DNA of 64,000 nucleotides, taken from positions 1 through 64,000 of the forward strand of contig JBEKIL010000010.1 in NCBI GenBank assembly GCA_050011775.1, written 5' to 3'. Below, one piece after another: positions 37,931 to 46,998 of this stretch. This stretch comes from CAVZMI01 sp050011775. Lineage in GTDB: Bacteria; Bacteroidota; Ignavibacteria; UBA10030; CAVZMI01. Both the position numbers and the translations under genes were made by a program. Below the pieces are notes generated by a model. It worked only from the letters and a program-made list of their open reading frames with translations, was not told the origin of the DNA and did no database searches. Numbering within the stretch: position 1 is the first letter of the stretch; each line of letters opens with the position of its first letter.

Positions 37931-37951
37931 CCCCTCCTTAGGAAGGAGGGG
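37931..37951. repeat. Palindrome flanking the DUF559 gene, right copy
   Basis: CCCCTCCTT-AGG-AAGGAGGGG, between the DUF559 start and gspG. Together with the left copy it brackets the cassette. Could also act as a hairpin in the transcript after gspG. Confidence 0.7.
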
Positions 37952-37995
37952 ACGCTTTCAATCTGAATCGTAAAGCCTCAGGGTAAAGGCTTTTT

Positions 37996-38430
37996 CTAAT
38001 CGCCGGTCTTTTCCTTGATCGCCCCGCTCTCGTCCACGACCCAGACGTTGAACGTGCCGTCGTTGTCGAAGTCCACCACCGACGTCGCCTGCACGAGGAA
38101 AGAGCTCTCGTTCGCCGAGACGATCTCGATTCTGTACCGCGCCTGACCTCCGGCCGTCACAAGCTTCTCCTGCTCGAACCCGATCTCCGGAAGCGTCGGC
38201 GAGTACCGGTCGTGCTCGTACTTGTACGACTGCTCGAGCGTATAGACCTGCTTGAGCATCAGCTTCGCTTCAGTGCTCTTTGCCTTTGTTACAATAGGCA
38301 AAAGCTTCGGAAGCGCCAGCAGTACAAGCACACCGATGATCACGAGGACGACCATGAGCTCGGTCAGCGAGAAGGCGGCAATCGTCTCGACTCTTCTTAT
38401 TTCTCTCTTCATATCCATAAAGATTTTCAT
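37996..38430 (-). CDS. gspG: Major pseudopilin, GspG-like
   Basis: A 144-residue pseudopilin. The N-terminus is basic (MKREIRRVETIAA), then FSLTELMVVLVIIGVLVLLA with Glu at +5. The residue before the cleavage site is Ala instead of the usual Gly. The C-terminal FDNDGTFNVWVVDESGAIKE resembles the calcium-binding/Asp-rich loop of GspG. Three possible Met starts (1, 5, 7) exist, none with a good SD. First gene of the secretion locus in transcription order. Confidence 0.82.
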   Translation of the reverse strand: MKIFMDMKREIRRVETIAAFSLTELMVVLVIIGVLVLLALPKLLPIVTKAKSTEAKLMLKQVYTLEQSYKYEHDRYSPTLPEIGFEQEKLVTAGGQARYRIEIVSANESSFLVQATSVVDFDNDGTFNVWVVDESGAIKEKTGD

Positions 38431-38736
38431 TTATATAGAAAAAATAGTTATCGTCACACTGAGCGAGTACCATCCCGGAACGGGGTGGTACGAGTCTCCG
38501 CCAAAGGCGGATGTGCCTCCAGCACAGAAGTGTCTCCAAGATGGTTAAGAAATAATAAGTTGAAATCGATGTTGATAGAATCTATCAAGAAAGGCATTTC
38601 TCACGGAAACAATTCATCGAGAAGAGAATCACCCCCGGGGAAGTACGATGAATGTGTGTTTCTCTATGAAATACCTATAGAGGTTAATAGATACTACAAA
38701 ATTTTTAACGATATGTCAAGCGATATATGAAAAAGA
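38431..38736. other. Intergenic stretch upstream of gspG
   Basis: No supported gene. It holds the 39-bp repeat copy B (38492-38530) and AT-rich sequence that presumably includes the gspG promoter on the minus strand. Overlapping short frames here have no homology features or SD. Confidence 0.5.
38492..38530 (+). repeat. 39-bp repeat, copy B
   Basis: Same 39-bp sequence as 30840-30878 with two differences, including the TCCGCC-AAA-GGCGGA hairpin. Both copies are in intergenic gaps of the same secretion locus, in the same orientation. Confidence 0.75.
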
Positions 38737-38798
38737 ATGTGGGGCATAATCCCGTATGATTCCCAAGAAATCATAAAGCGCGGGATATAGCCCCACAT
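38737..38798 (-). terminator. Long hairpin terminator after the ROK kinase gene
   Basis: ATGTGGGGC (38737-38745) pairs with GCCCCACAT (38790-38798); inside, ATCCCG/CGGGAT and TATGATT/AATCATA also pair, giving an interrupted stem of about 22 bp. On the minus strand it is followed by TCTTTTT. It ends the sugar-phosphorylase operon and separates it from gspG. Confidence 0.75.
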
Positions 38799-38829
38799 GA
38801 AGGAGGATGAAACTTAACCTGAACAATTC

Positions 38830-39840
38830 TTAATTATTGAATAATTTTCTCCGTAAGCGAGTACGATCTTGTGTGTCCGATTTTCTCTGCAAATCATTCC
38901 AGATCAACGCGCTCGCTCCGATCACCGCCGAATTGCCGTCGGCAAACCCTGAAGGCAGCAGTTTTACCTTGTTCTTGAAAATACCAAAAAGATGTTCCTC
39001 CATCGATCGTTTAGTCGGCTTGAAGAGCAGATCGCCGGCCGCAGCCAAACCGCCAAAGAAAACAATGGCTTCAGGGCTCAGATGAGCCACCGAATCGGCA
39101 AGTTTCATTCCTAGAATTCTTCCCGTGTACTCGAATGCCTCGAGCGCCAGCCGGTCACCGCGCTGGGCCGCATCATAAATCATTTTCGACGTCAGCTCCT
39201 CGAAACTTACATGACGAAGATCGCTCGGCTCGTCGGTATTGCAAATCAGCTCATGCACCGTCCGGCGTATACCGGTGGCGGAAACGTATGTTTCAAGGCA
39301 ACCGCGACGGCCGCATCCGCATTCCCGTCCCTGTAGATCGACAATCGTATGGCCGATCTCTCCTGCATTTCCATCCGCTCCATAGATTAATTCGCCATTT
39401 GCGACAATACCGCTGCCCAATCCGGTACCCAGCGTGATGACAATGAAATCTCTCATACCCTGGGCGGCACCGAATAACAATTCGCCTAGAGCTGCGGCAT
39501 TTGCATCGTTCGTTATAGCCACGGGCACATTGTAATACTTCCTCATTTCAGCAAAGACATTGACGTATTCCCAACTTAAATTAGGAGGATGATCTATCGT
39601 TCCGTTGTAGTAATTTGCATTCGGTGCACCGATACCGACACCGATCAATTCACATTTCTCTTGAATGCTGTCGAGAAGCGCTATCGCACTTTTATGTAAC
39701 CGCCCAAAAAATAATTCAGCCGGCTGATGGGCATTGGTAGGAATAGAATCACTTGCAAGACATCTCCCTTTTCTATCCACATAACCAAAGGCGGTGTTGG
39801 TGCCGCCGATATCCACGCCAAGTGTAACCTCTGTACGCAT
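38830..39840 (-). CDS. ROK-family sugar kinase (glucokinase-like)
   Basis: A 336-residue cytoplasmic kinase. ATP site LGVDIGGTNTAFGYVD, sugar site ITNDANAAALGE (catalytic Asp), GLGSGIVANGELIYGADGNA, EIGHT and the ROK zinc motif CGCGRRGCLE. No N-terminal helix-turn-helix, so an enzyme rather than a repressor. Start at 39840 with AAAGG upstream; the frame extends to 39909. As the last gene behind two phosphorylases and a sugar symporter, it probably phosphorylates the free hexose (glucose) they release. Confidence 0.9.
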   Translation of the reverse strand: MRTEVTLGVDIGGTNTAFGYVDRKGRCLASDSIPTNAHQPAELFFGRLHKSAIALLDSIQEKCELIGVGIGAPNANYYNGTIDHPPNLSWEYVNVFAEMRKYYNVPVAITNDANAAALGELLFGAAQGMRDFIVITLGTGLGSGIVANGELIYGADGNAGEIGHTIVDLQGRECGCGRRGCLETYVSATGIRRTVHELICNTDEPSDLRHVSFEELTSKMIYDAAQRGDRLALEAFEYTGRILGMKLADSVAHLSPEAIVFFGGLAAAGDLLFKPTKRSMEEHLFGIFKNKVKLLPSGFADGNSAVIGASALIWNDLQRKSDTQDRTRLRRKLFNN

Positions 39841-40254
39841 TATAATGCCTTTCTCCAGATTATACTTTAAACCCAACAGCCGACTCTGTTTTCGCAACAT
39901 CTGTGCCATATAAAAAAGGGCCTTTTCCAGTGCAAGTCATTGTAATCCCTCGGAATTATTATCATGCTGATAATAACCATATTGTCAACTATGATAATAC
40001 ACTATAATGGGGGGAAACTACGTTTTTCTGAGAGGGAAAAAACGTGAATTTGACTATATATGAAAGCCTTGCAATTAAAGTATTCAACAACCAGCTCAAA
40101 GTTGTGGCCTCGACGTTCCGACCCGCTGAAAGCGGGGCGGGCGCTCGGCCACCTGGCTGTTGCAAGAGCTAACCAACCGAATGGTTTTCCTTTAATAGGC
40201 TTTGATCAACATTCACAATTCCGCCTTCGTTCCACTACAGCGGACAGGTCACAA
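39841..40254. other. Intergenic stretch between the ROK and GH94 genes
   Basis: 414 bp without a supported gene. ACGTTTTT ... GAAAAAACGT near 40019-40045 could form a hairpin. The part at ~40215-40255 (minus strand: AGTGGAACGAAGGCGGAA ... ATCAAAGCCTA) resembles the segment at ~49650-49682, so it is probably a degraded dispersed repeat. TATCATGCTGATAATA-type AT-rich sequence just upstream of the ROK gene may hold its promoter. Confidence 0.4.
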
Positions 40255-42645
40255 TTACATTACAACAAGGACTTCGTTATCTTCTTTCATTAAATCCAAA
40301 GGAATAAGATTGCCGTTTATTTCTTCACTGTTGACGATCAGTTTCTTTACTCCTTTTTGAGCGCCGTTCTTATTTTCAATTTTGATGTTAAAGTTTTTCT
40401 TCCTGTATCTTCTTGTTATCTGAATCTCTTTCCATTGAGGCGGTATACAAGGATCGATTCGCAAGCCGGGATAATCCGGTTGAATACCGAGGATATATTG
40501 TGTAACAGTATAATATGCCCACGATGCACTCCCGCTCAACCATGGGAGACGAGAAGCACCGTACCGCGGATTGTATTTGCTGTTGGTAAACTGGTTATAC
40601 ACATACGGTTCGATCTGGCGAATTTCTGCTTTTGTGTTATATGCCGCAGGCATGAATTTTCGATAAAGATCATAAGCTTGTTTCCCTCTGCCTATGAGTG
40701 TTTTAGCTATGACTGCCCAACCCTGGGTATGACAAAAAACTGAGGCATTCTCCTTCATTCCCTTGTTGAACAATCTCGCTTTGATTACTCGTGGATCGGT
40801 TTTTTCGATCGGTGGAGCGCAGATCATAAGACCGAAATTCGTTGAAAGGTGTTTATCGACAACGTCCATTAATTTTTCGGATTGTTCCCTTGACGTATGT
40901 CCGCTGTATATCGCCCAGGGTTGCGGTTCCAGGAAAATCGATGCCTCGCTATTTTCCTTTGAACCGAATTTCAAACCGTCCGCCCGATAAGCACGCAGAT
41001 ACCATTCACCATCCCAAGCATGTTTCTCAAGATTTTCATCCAACCTTTTGAGACAACCCTGTGCCCATCGCACTTCATCAGGTTTGTTGAGCATTTCACA
41101 AATCTCGATGTAGGTCTTCAGTGCATACCGTAATTGAAACGCCACGAATGTGGTTTCACCGTTATGGCCGAGTTCCAGACAGTCGTTCCAGTCCGCCAAT
41201 AAACCGCAGGGCAGGCCGTGCGCCCCCGAACGATCCAGATTAAATTGTATCGCCCGTCTTAAATGTCCAACCACTGTATCCTGGCCTTTGTCGGCGTACG
41301 GCAGAACTTTGTTATAAAATGCGATATCGCCGGTCTCTTTTACATAGGCAGGTATAGTATTGAACAACCACATACAATCATCCGAACGATATTCTTTTTC
41401 TTCCGGAGCCTTTTCACTCCCCGGCTTGTGTAGAAATGGCTTGACTACGGGCATTGCACCACCCGTAGAGACCTGTCCGGTAATCATGAGCTCAAGACGC
41501 TCTTTCACCTCATCCGGAATTGTATGGAGAACACCTAGCATATCCTGTACCGTATCACGATATCCCAAGCCGTCCCGCTCACCCGTATAAATGAGACTTG
41601 CTGCTCTCGACCAGGCATAAGTGATAAGACAGTTGTACGGGTTCCACATATTCAGCATGCTGTTAAGCTCTTTATCTGGCGTTTTGGCAGTCATTCCTTT
41701 CAGGCGAGAATGCCAAAAACTTTTTAGCTTGTTAAATTCCTTGCGCACTTTCTCCGGTTTCCCCGACTCTCGCACCGCCTGTTTCCCTTCGATACCCGCC
41801 ATTCCGATGCCCATGAGGACAACCAGCTCTTTTGATTCACCCGGTCGAAGTGAGATATCGACCTGCAAGACGCCGCATGCATTATCGCCAACGGCTATCG
41901 AATTCTTGCAGCGTCCTTGTTCCACTACAATCGGGTCGGCATATGTTCGATAGGTCCCGAGGAATACATTCCGGTCTGTATCGAAGCCTTTCACGGGAGC
42001 GCCACTCACAGCTAAAAACGAATGGCGAGCCTGTTCGACGCCTTCAATTCGTTCTTCTCCGTAAGGCATCATGACATTAGTGCCGTGGTCGATCATTTTT
42101 TTCACGACACCCATTTTCATAATATACTGGGAGTACTGGAGGTTAATTTGATCCTGATAGATATTCCAATTGTTTGCATATTCGACATAGGTAAACAATT
42201 TTAAATTCCTTTTTTTCCGGCCTGTATTTGTCACCTTCACCAACCAGCATTCATAGGTTTTGTTTAACGGTACGAAGTACAGAGTCTCGGTTTTGATGTT
42301 CGAGTATTCTGACAAGATTTTTGTATACGCGGTACCATGCCGGCATTCGGATTTATATACCTTCAGCGATTTTCCCACAGGCTGCCAGGAAGTCGACCAA
42401 AAATCCTTACTGTCTTTATCATGGACATAAAGATAGCGGCCCGGCTGATCCATCGGAACAGTATTGAACCGGAGCCGGGTAAATCGCCCCTGTGCGGCAG
42501 AGTGATAAAAACTATATCCGCCTGCATTATTGGTGATGATAGCACCGTATTCCGTCGAACCGAGATAGTTACTCCAGGACCTTGGTGTATCGGGCCTTTT
42601 AATAACATATTCTTTATTTTTGTCGTCGAAATATCCGAACTGCAT
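40255..42645 (-). CDS. GH94 beta-glycoside phosphorylase (cellobiose / chitobiose phosphorylase type)
   Basis: A 796-residue enzyme without signal peptide, so cytoplasmic. GH94 enzymes split beta-linked disaccharides with phosphate, giving alpha-glucose-1-phosphate (or GlcNAc-1-P) plus a free sugar. The N-terminal beta-sandwich opens MQFGYFDDKNKEYVIKRPDT and contains NNAGGYSF and PGRYLYV; the (alpha/alpha)6 domain has GYRDTVQDMLG, GLLADWNDCLELG (catalytic Asp ~484) and CHTQGWAVI. It resembles both cellobiose and N,N'-diacetylchitobiose phosphorylases. GH130 next door favours cellobiose or mixed gluco/manno-disaccharides. Second enzyme gene of the operon. Confidence 0.9.
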   Translation of the reverse strand: MQFGYFDDKNKEYVIKRPDTPRSWSNYLGSTEYGAIITNNAGGYSFYHSAAQGRFTRLRFNTVPMDQPGRYLYVHDKDSKDFWSTSWQPVGKSLKVYKSECRHGTAYTKILSEYSNIKTETLYFVPLNKTYECWLVKVTNTGRKKRNLKLFTYVEYANNWNIYQDQINLQYSQYIMKMGVVKKMIDHGTNVMMPYGEERIEGVEQARHSFLAVSGAPVKGFDTDRNVFLGTYRTYADPIVVEQGRCKNSIAVGDNACGVLQVDISLRPGESKELVVLMGIGMAGIEGKQAVRESGKPEKVRKEFNKLKSFWHSRLKGMTAKTPDKELNSMLNMWNPYNCLITYAWSRAASLIYTGERDGLGYRDTVQDMLGVLHTIPDEVKERLELMITGQVSTGGAMPVVKPFLHKPGSEKAPEEKEYRSDDCMWLFNTIPAYVKETGDIAFYNKVLPYADKGQDTVVGHLRRAIQFNLDRSGAHGLPCGLLADWNDCLELGHNGETTFVAFQLRYALKTYIEICEMLNKPDEVRWAQGCLKRLDENLEKHAWDGEWYLRAYRADGLKFGSKENSEASIFLEPQPWAIYSGHTSREQSEKLMDVVDKHLSTNFGLMICAPPIEKTDPRVIKARLFNKGMKENASVFCHTQGWAVIAKTLIGRGKQAYDLYRKFMPAAYNTKAEIRQIEPYVYNQFTNSKYNPRYGASRLPWLSGSASWAYYTVTQYILGIQPDYPGLRIDPCIPPQWKEIQITRRYRKKNFNIKIENKNGAQKGVKKLIVNSEEINGNLIPLDLMKEDNEVLVVM

Positions 42646-42700
42646 TTTACAATTCCTCCAAGCGATTTATCGATAGCATCATTTTACAGAAATATGAAAC

Positions 42701-43693
42701 TTAAAATACTTCCGAATTCTTCTTGATATAATCGATTAATTCATCGACCTGTGTGAAGGCGACAGCAGTACAGGTGTCGGCTGTGCCATAGTAAACGGCA
42801 ATTCTCCCTGTGTCTGCATCGTACAGATTAGCACATGGGAAGACTACATTTGGCACAAAGCCGGTCGTCTCATATAACTTTTCCGGTGTAAGGAGGTAAT
42901 CACGGGTTCTGTATAATACCTTACTGGGGTTATTGATATCCAGTATTACCGCCCCATAACTATAGACAAAACCGTTGCAGGTAAACGAAACACCGTGATA
43001 GAATAATAACCATCCTTCTGTAGTTTCAATCGGAATTGGTCCGGCTCCTATTTTTGTTCCCTGCCACCAGCCCTGTCCGCCTCTACCCATTACAAACTTA
43101 TGGTTGCCCCAATGGATGAGATCAGGACTCTCACTTAAAAAAATATCACCGAATGGTGTATGTCCGCTGTCGCTGGGCCGGCTGAGCAATAAATATTTGC
43201 CGTTGACTCTTCTCGGGAAAAGGACGCCGTTTCTGTTGAAGGGCATTAACGGGTTTGGCATACGGATAAATGTTTTAAAATCTTTGGTTCTGCCTAAACC
43301 AATCGACGCGCCGTGCATGTCGTCACACCAGACGATATAGAAAGTTTCATCAATCTTAACCAACCTCGGATCGTAGGCGTAACTTGTCGGATTTGGATTC
43401 CCTTTTTCATCAACCCATCGGATTGGATCCGGCCCGATTTCCCATGCAAGTCCATCTTTACTTCTTCCTGAGAACAATGTTGCCCGTCCGTTTTTTTGAT
43501 CTGCCCTGAACACTCCGACAAATTCGCCGCTGTACGGCAATACAGCACTATTAAAAATACGCGCAGCTTTAGGTATCGGATTCCAATCGATTATTGGATT
43601 CCGGCTGTATCTCCAGAGGACATCGGTACTTCCTTTCGGTTTTTCTTCCCACGGAATATTTGGTAATGCGTTTCCGATAATTGTTTTTTTCAT
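42701..43693 (-). CDS. GH130 phosphorylase, mannosylglucose-phosphorylase type
   Basis: A 330-residue cytoplasmic protein with the GH130 five-bladed propeller pattern. The opening NALPNIPWEEKPKGSTDVLWRYS, FNRNGVLFPRR, LSRPSDSGHTPFGDIF, KIGAGPIP and GWLLFYHGV match the GH130 subfamily of 4-O-beta-mannosyl-glucose phosphorylase. The general acid is expected in YAYDPRL (Asp108). Reaction: Man-beta-1,4-Glc (or a similar beta-mannoside) plus phosphate to mannose-1-phosphate plus glucose. Lies between the GPH symporter and GH94 genes. Confidence 0.9.
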   Translation of the reverse strand: MKKTIIGNALPNIPWEEKPKGSTDVLWRYSRNPIIDWNPIPKAARIFNSAVLPYSGEFVGVFRADQKNGRATLFSGRSKDGLAWEIGPDPIRWVDEKGNPNPTSYAYDPRLVKIDETFYIVWCDDMHGASIGLGRTKDFKTFIRMPNPLMPFNRNGVLFPRRVNGKYLLLSRPSDSGHTPFGDIFLSESPDLIHWGNHKFVMGRGGQGWWQGTKIGAGPIPIETTEGWLLFYHGVSFTCNGFVYSYGAVILDINNPSKVLYRTRDYLLTPEKLYETTGFVPNVVFPCANLYDADTGRIAVYYGTADTCTAVAFTQVDELIDYIKKNSEVF

Positions 43694-43785
43694 ATGTGAA
43701 TCCTATTAACCTGTCAATATTAACGATTGATGCGCGGTACTTTCCCCCGCATTTGAATTAATATCTCTGCCTGTTCTTCGATAGA

Positions 43786-45285
43786 TCAGGCAGTTGCAGC
43801 TTTTTCTCCACTCTCTATTCGTCTCGACTCCAAATCCTCCTTAACTTTTTTCATTGTCGGTTCATTAAGTTTGTAAAAGAAAGCGAGAATGATTAATGCA
43901 GCCATACCAATCGCAACCGGGATTACACTCATCATTGCCTTTAATCCATTCAGAACGTCTACATTTTGGATCACATTCGCCAGAAAGCCGGTCTGATCTA
44001 GAATAAAAGCTGCGATCATGCTTCCAACAGCCCATCCAATTTTGTTCGACATGATTGAAGCTGAAAATACAAGCCCGGTCGCCCTTCTGCCCGTCTTCCA
44101 TTCGGAGTAATCGGCCGTATCGGCATACAGAACCCATAGTAATGCGGAAATCGGGCCTCCAGTCACTGATCCAAGGATCTGAAATACAAAAATCAGCATC
44201 AGGTTTTCAGGTCTGAAGAAATAAAATGAGCCCGTGAAAATCATTGCGGCAATGAAGAGAACTATTACCGCATTCTTTCTTCCAAGAAGCTTGGCAAACC
44301 AGGGAACCAGAAGGACACCGATAAGAGATGTTCCCTGTCCGAGAGTGTTGAAAATGGATGCGAGCACTTCATAGCCAAATTTGTGTGTTTCGTCGAGCAG
44401 AATGTTCTGCTGCCATCCGAAAATGCCGCACAACGGATTAATGATATATCTCAACAGGAAATTATAAATTTGGGTAACTAACGGACTAGCCTGTTCTCCG
44501 ATATAATACTTGAAATAGTGTGTGGTCACGCTCATACGGATACAGACAAACAGGATAAACAGAATCGTCACGACGAATAACAACATCCAGGGTATGTTCT
44601 TTGACAAGTCCTTCAAATCGTCCCTTATCGATGTTTTTTCTTTGGCAATAGGTTGAATACGTTCGCGTGTTGAAAGGAACGTTATTAAAAAGAAAACAAT
44701 AGCCGCTATACCATAGATGCCCATCGTCATCTGCCATCCTTTAGCGGCATTATCCTGACCAAAATGTGCTGCAAACGGCAGGACTGTAGCGGAAACAATA
44801 AAACCACCTAAATATGCACCTACAAATTTAAAAGATGAGGCACTCGTTCTCTCCACAGGGTCGCCGCTTATCACGCCCAGCAACGCTGTATACGGAATAT
44901 TGACCGTGGAATAGAGGAACATAAAAACGATGAATGTGGCATAGGCATATATCAGTTTCCCTGTCTCTCCAAACTCGGGTGTCGTAAAAGCCAGAACTGC
45001 GGCTACAGCTAACGGGACAGCCCCCCAAAGTATATATGGCCTGAATTTACCCCACCGGCTTTTTGTCCGGTCGGCTGTCATGCCAATGACTACGTCAAAA
45101 AAAGCATCCAGTATCCTGGAGACAAAAAACATCAATCCCGCGGCTTTCCCTGTTAGACCGAATACATCAGTATAAAAGAAAAGCAATTGTGACATGATCG
45201 TCGCCCAGAACAGACAGGACGCTAAATCGCCAAATCCATAACCTATTTTTTCTCTCAGTGGAAGTTTCTGAATTCCATTACTCAT
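43786..45285 (-). CDS. GPH-family (MelB-type) sugar:cation symporter
   Basis: A 499-residue inner-membrane transporter with about 12 helices. GPH motifs: EKIGYGFGDLASCLFWATI, DAFFDVVIGMTADRTKSRWGKFRPYI, YSTVNIPYTALLGVISGD and ADTADYSEWKTGRRATGLVFS. Family members take up glycosides or oligosaccharides with H+ or Na+. Start at 45285 with GAGG upstream. As first gene of the phosphorylase operon it probably imports the disaccharides cleaved by GH130 and GH94. Confidence 0.9.
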   Translation of the reverse strand: MSNGIQKLPLREKIGYGFGDLASCLFWATIMSQLLFFYTDVFGLTGKAAGLMFFVSRILDAFFDVVIGMTADRTKSRWGKFRPYILWGAVPLAVAAVLAFTTPEFGETGKLIYAYATFIVFMFLYSTVNIPYTALLGVISGDPVERTSASSFKFVGAYLGGFIVSATVLPFAAHFGQDNAAKGWQMTMGIYGIAAIVFFLITFLSTRERIQPIAKEKTSIRDDLKDLSKNIPWMLLFVVTILFILFVCIRMSVTTHYFKYYIGEQASPLVTQIYNFLLRYIINPLCGIFGWQQNILLDETHKFGYEVLASIFNTLGQGTSLIGVLLVPWFAKLLGRKNAVIVLFIAAMIFTGSFYFFRPENLMLIFVFQILGSVTGGPISALLWVLYADTADYSEWKTGRRATGLVFSASIMSNKIGWAVGSMIAAFILDQTGFLANVIQNVDVLNGLKAMMSVIPVAIGMAALIILAFFYKLNEPTMKKVKEDLESRRIESGEKAATA

Positions 45286-45495
45286 ACGAACCTCACTGTT
45301 TTTTAAATTTATCAATACATTTACACGCAAGTACTCCGGCAATCGGGAGGTTGATATAATAAGAAAGTACGACAATCCGGTAAAAACTGCAAGACAATTG
45401 ATGAAAAAAGCGCGTGATAATGTCTTAGTATTCTATTTCTAGTAGATACATCGACCGTTGGAAGAGGAGAATCGTGTTGACCGTGTGAAGAAGCA

Positions 45496-46806
45496 TTACT
45501 TTACAAGAACCAATCTCCTGGCGATGGAGACATTTTCGGCCTCTAGACGGTACAAGTAAACGCCGCTTGCAAGTCCGGCGCCGTCAAAAGTGGCGACATA
45601 TTCTCCAGGGTGCTGCATGCCCGCGAACAGCGTCGCTACTTCCTCTCCAAGAAGATTAAATACTTTCAGCGACACGTAACCGCTTTTCGGAACCGAGTAG
45701 TTGATCTGAGTTGTCGGGTTAAACGGATTCGGATAGTTCTGATCTAGGGTGAAGTCTACAGGTGAAGATCCCCGTGACGTCTTAATGCCTGTCGCACTGG
45801 TTTTTATAAGTTCAATCTCGCCTCCATCAGGTACAACATCGAACATTACATATTTGATTGAATCAATGTCTACGATTGAAGCATTTATTGGCAGTCCATT
45901 TTGCGTTGCGATTGCCGATGACCAATTTTCCGGAAGCGGCCTGCGTACGGTTACCGGAACATTATATAATTCATTATCAAGCGTGTCGGTAACCTGCAAT
46001 GTAATGCTGCTGTCCTGGTAGGAAGTTTCTGTCACCGATAAACAATTTCGTTCTTTAATGTAGCGGGCAACATTCCCAAAGGTAGAAACCCAAAATTTAT
46101 CCTTATTGGCATTCAAATACTGAAGGCTTGCCGTCAGTGTGGCCGACGGCAGGGGTGAATAACCGCCGTCGTTATCAATACCATGAATTAAATAAACCAA
46201 CCAGCCTTTCGAGGAAGCGACATTGTCTGCTTTGGTCTTAAAATCTTGTTCTGTTTTGACCGATCCCAGGTTTCCGCATACGATCGAGCTTACATTCATA
46301 AAATTACCGGGTGTGCTTGGTTCAATAAATCCCTGGCAACCCCTTGCGGCTACAAAATAGAGTGCACAAAGTGAATCATTTCCCTCAGCACAATACGGAT
46401 AAGCAAAAGTAATGCATTTCTGATCGGTTACGTTGGAGTTTATCAAATTCGAAGCAGTCGAAATTTCTGTTTTTTGTTGGTCCACTGTCAGCGTTCCAAA
46501 GTTCGCGTGCGATACGGTATGATTGGCAATCTCGTGGCCCTGTAAAGCGGCACTTTTGAGGCCAGCCCAATTGGGTGACCAATTTGTGACGGTAAAAAGG
46601 GTCAGCTTAAACCCATAATTATTAAACATGGGTACAGCTAGAGCCAACTGATTGGAGCAATTATCATCAAAAGTGTAGCTTATAGCTGCATTGCAAAATC
46701 CCAACCATGTGCCGACTTCGTACGGCGAAACAACATTTTGCGAGTAGCACAGTAGATTGAATTCTAGAATTACAGTAATGTATAAAATTAAAGAAATCTT
46801 TTTCAT
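45496..46806 (-). CDS. Secreted polysaccharide deacetylase (CE4/NodB-like) with T9SS sorting domain
   Basis: A 436-residue exported protein. Signal peptide KKISLILYITVILEFNLLCY, then a NodB-like domain: ISYTFDDN (metal/catalytic Asp pair) and HEIANHTVSHANF (metal His residues). This family removes acetyl groups from xylan, chitin or peptidoglycan. A linker of about 100 residues leads to a T9SS type A tail from ~355 (LDQNYPNPFNPTTQINYSVP ... GLASGVYLYRL ... VLVK). Beside xylan enzymes, an acetyl-xylan role is plausible. Confidence 0.85.
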   Translation of the reverse strand: MKKISLILYITVILEFNLLCYSQNVVSPYEVGTWLGFCNAAISYTFDDNCSNQLALAVPMFNNYGFKLTLFTVTNWSPNWAGLKSAALQGHEIANHTVSHANFGTLTVDQQKTEISTASNLINSNVTDQKCITFAYPYCAEGNDSLCALYFVAARGCQGFIEPSTPGNFMNVSSIVCGNLGSVKTEQDFKTKADNVASSKGWLVYLIHGIDNDGGYSPLPSATLTASLQYLNANKDKFWVSTFGNVARYIKERNCLSVTETSYQDSSITLQVTDTLDNELYNVPVTVRRPLPENWSSAIATQNGLPINASIVDIDSIKYVMFDVVPDGGEIELIKTSATGIKTSRGSSPVDFTLDQNYPNPFNPTTQINYSVPKSGYVSLKVFNLLGEEVATLFAGMQHPGEYVATFDGAGLASGVYLYRLEAENVSIARRLVLVK

Positions 46807-46998
46807 AATACCTTTTATATAATTCTTATTGTTGTAAAATTAATCGTGCATAGAAAATCATATAATTCTTTTGCGGCACATCCAAATTCTGTTCGCCTCT
46901 GATACTACTCTGGTTTTATGGACGGATTGGAATTAAAACAAAAAACTAACTAAAGACTGCTATCTAAATCTCTGTCACCAAGACATTACTTGATGTTT

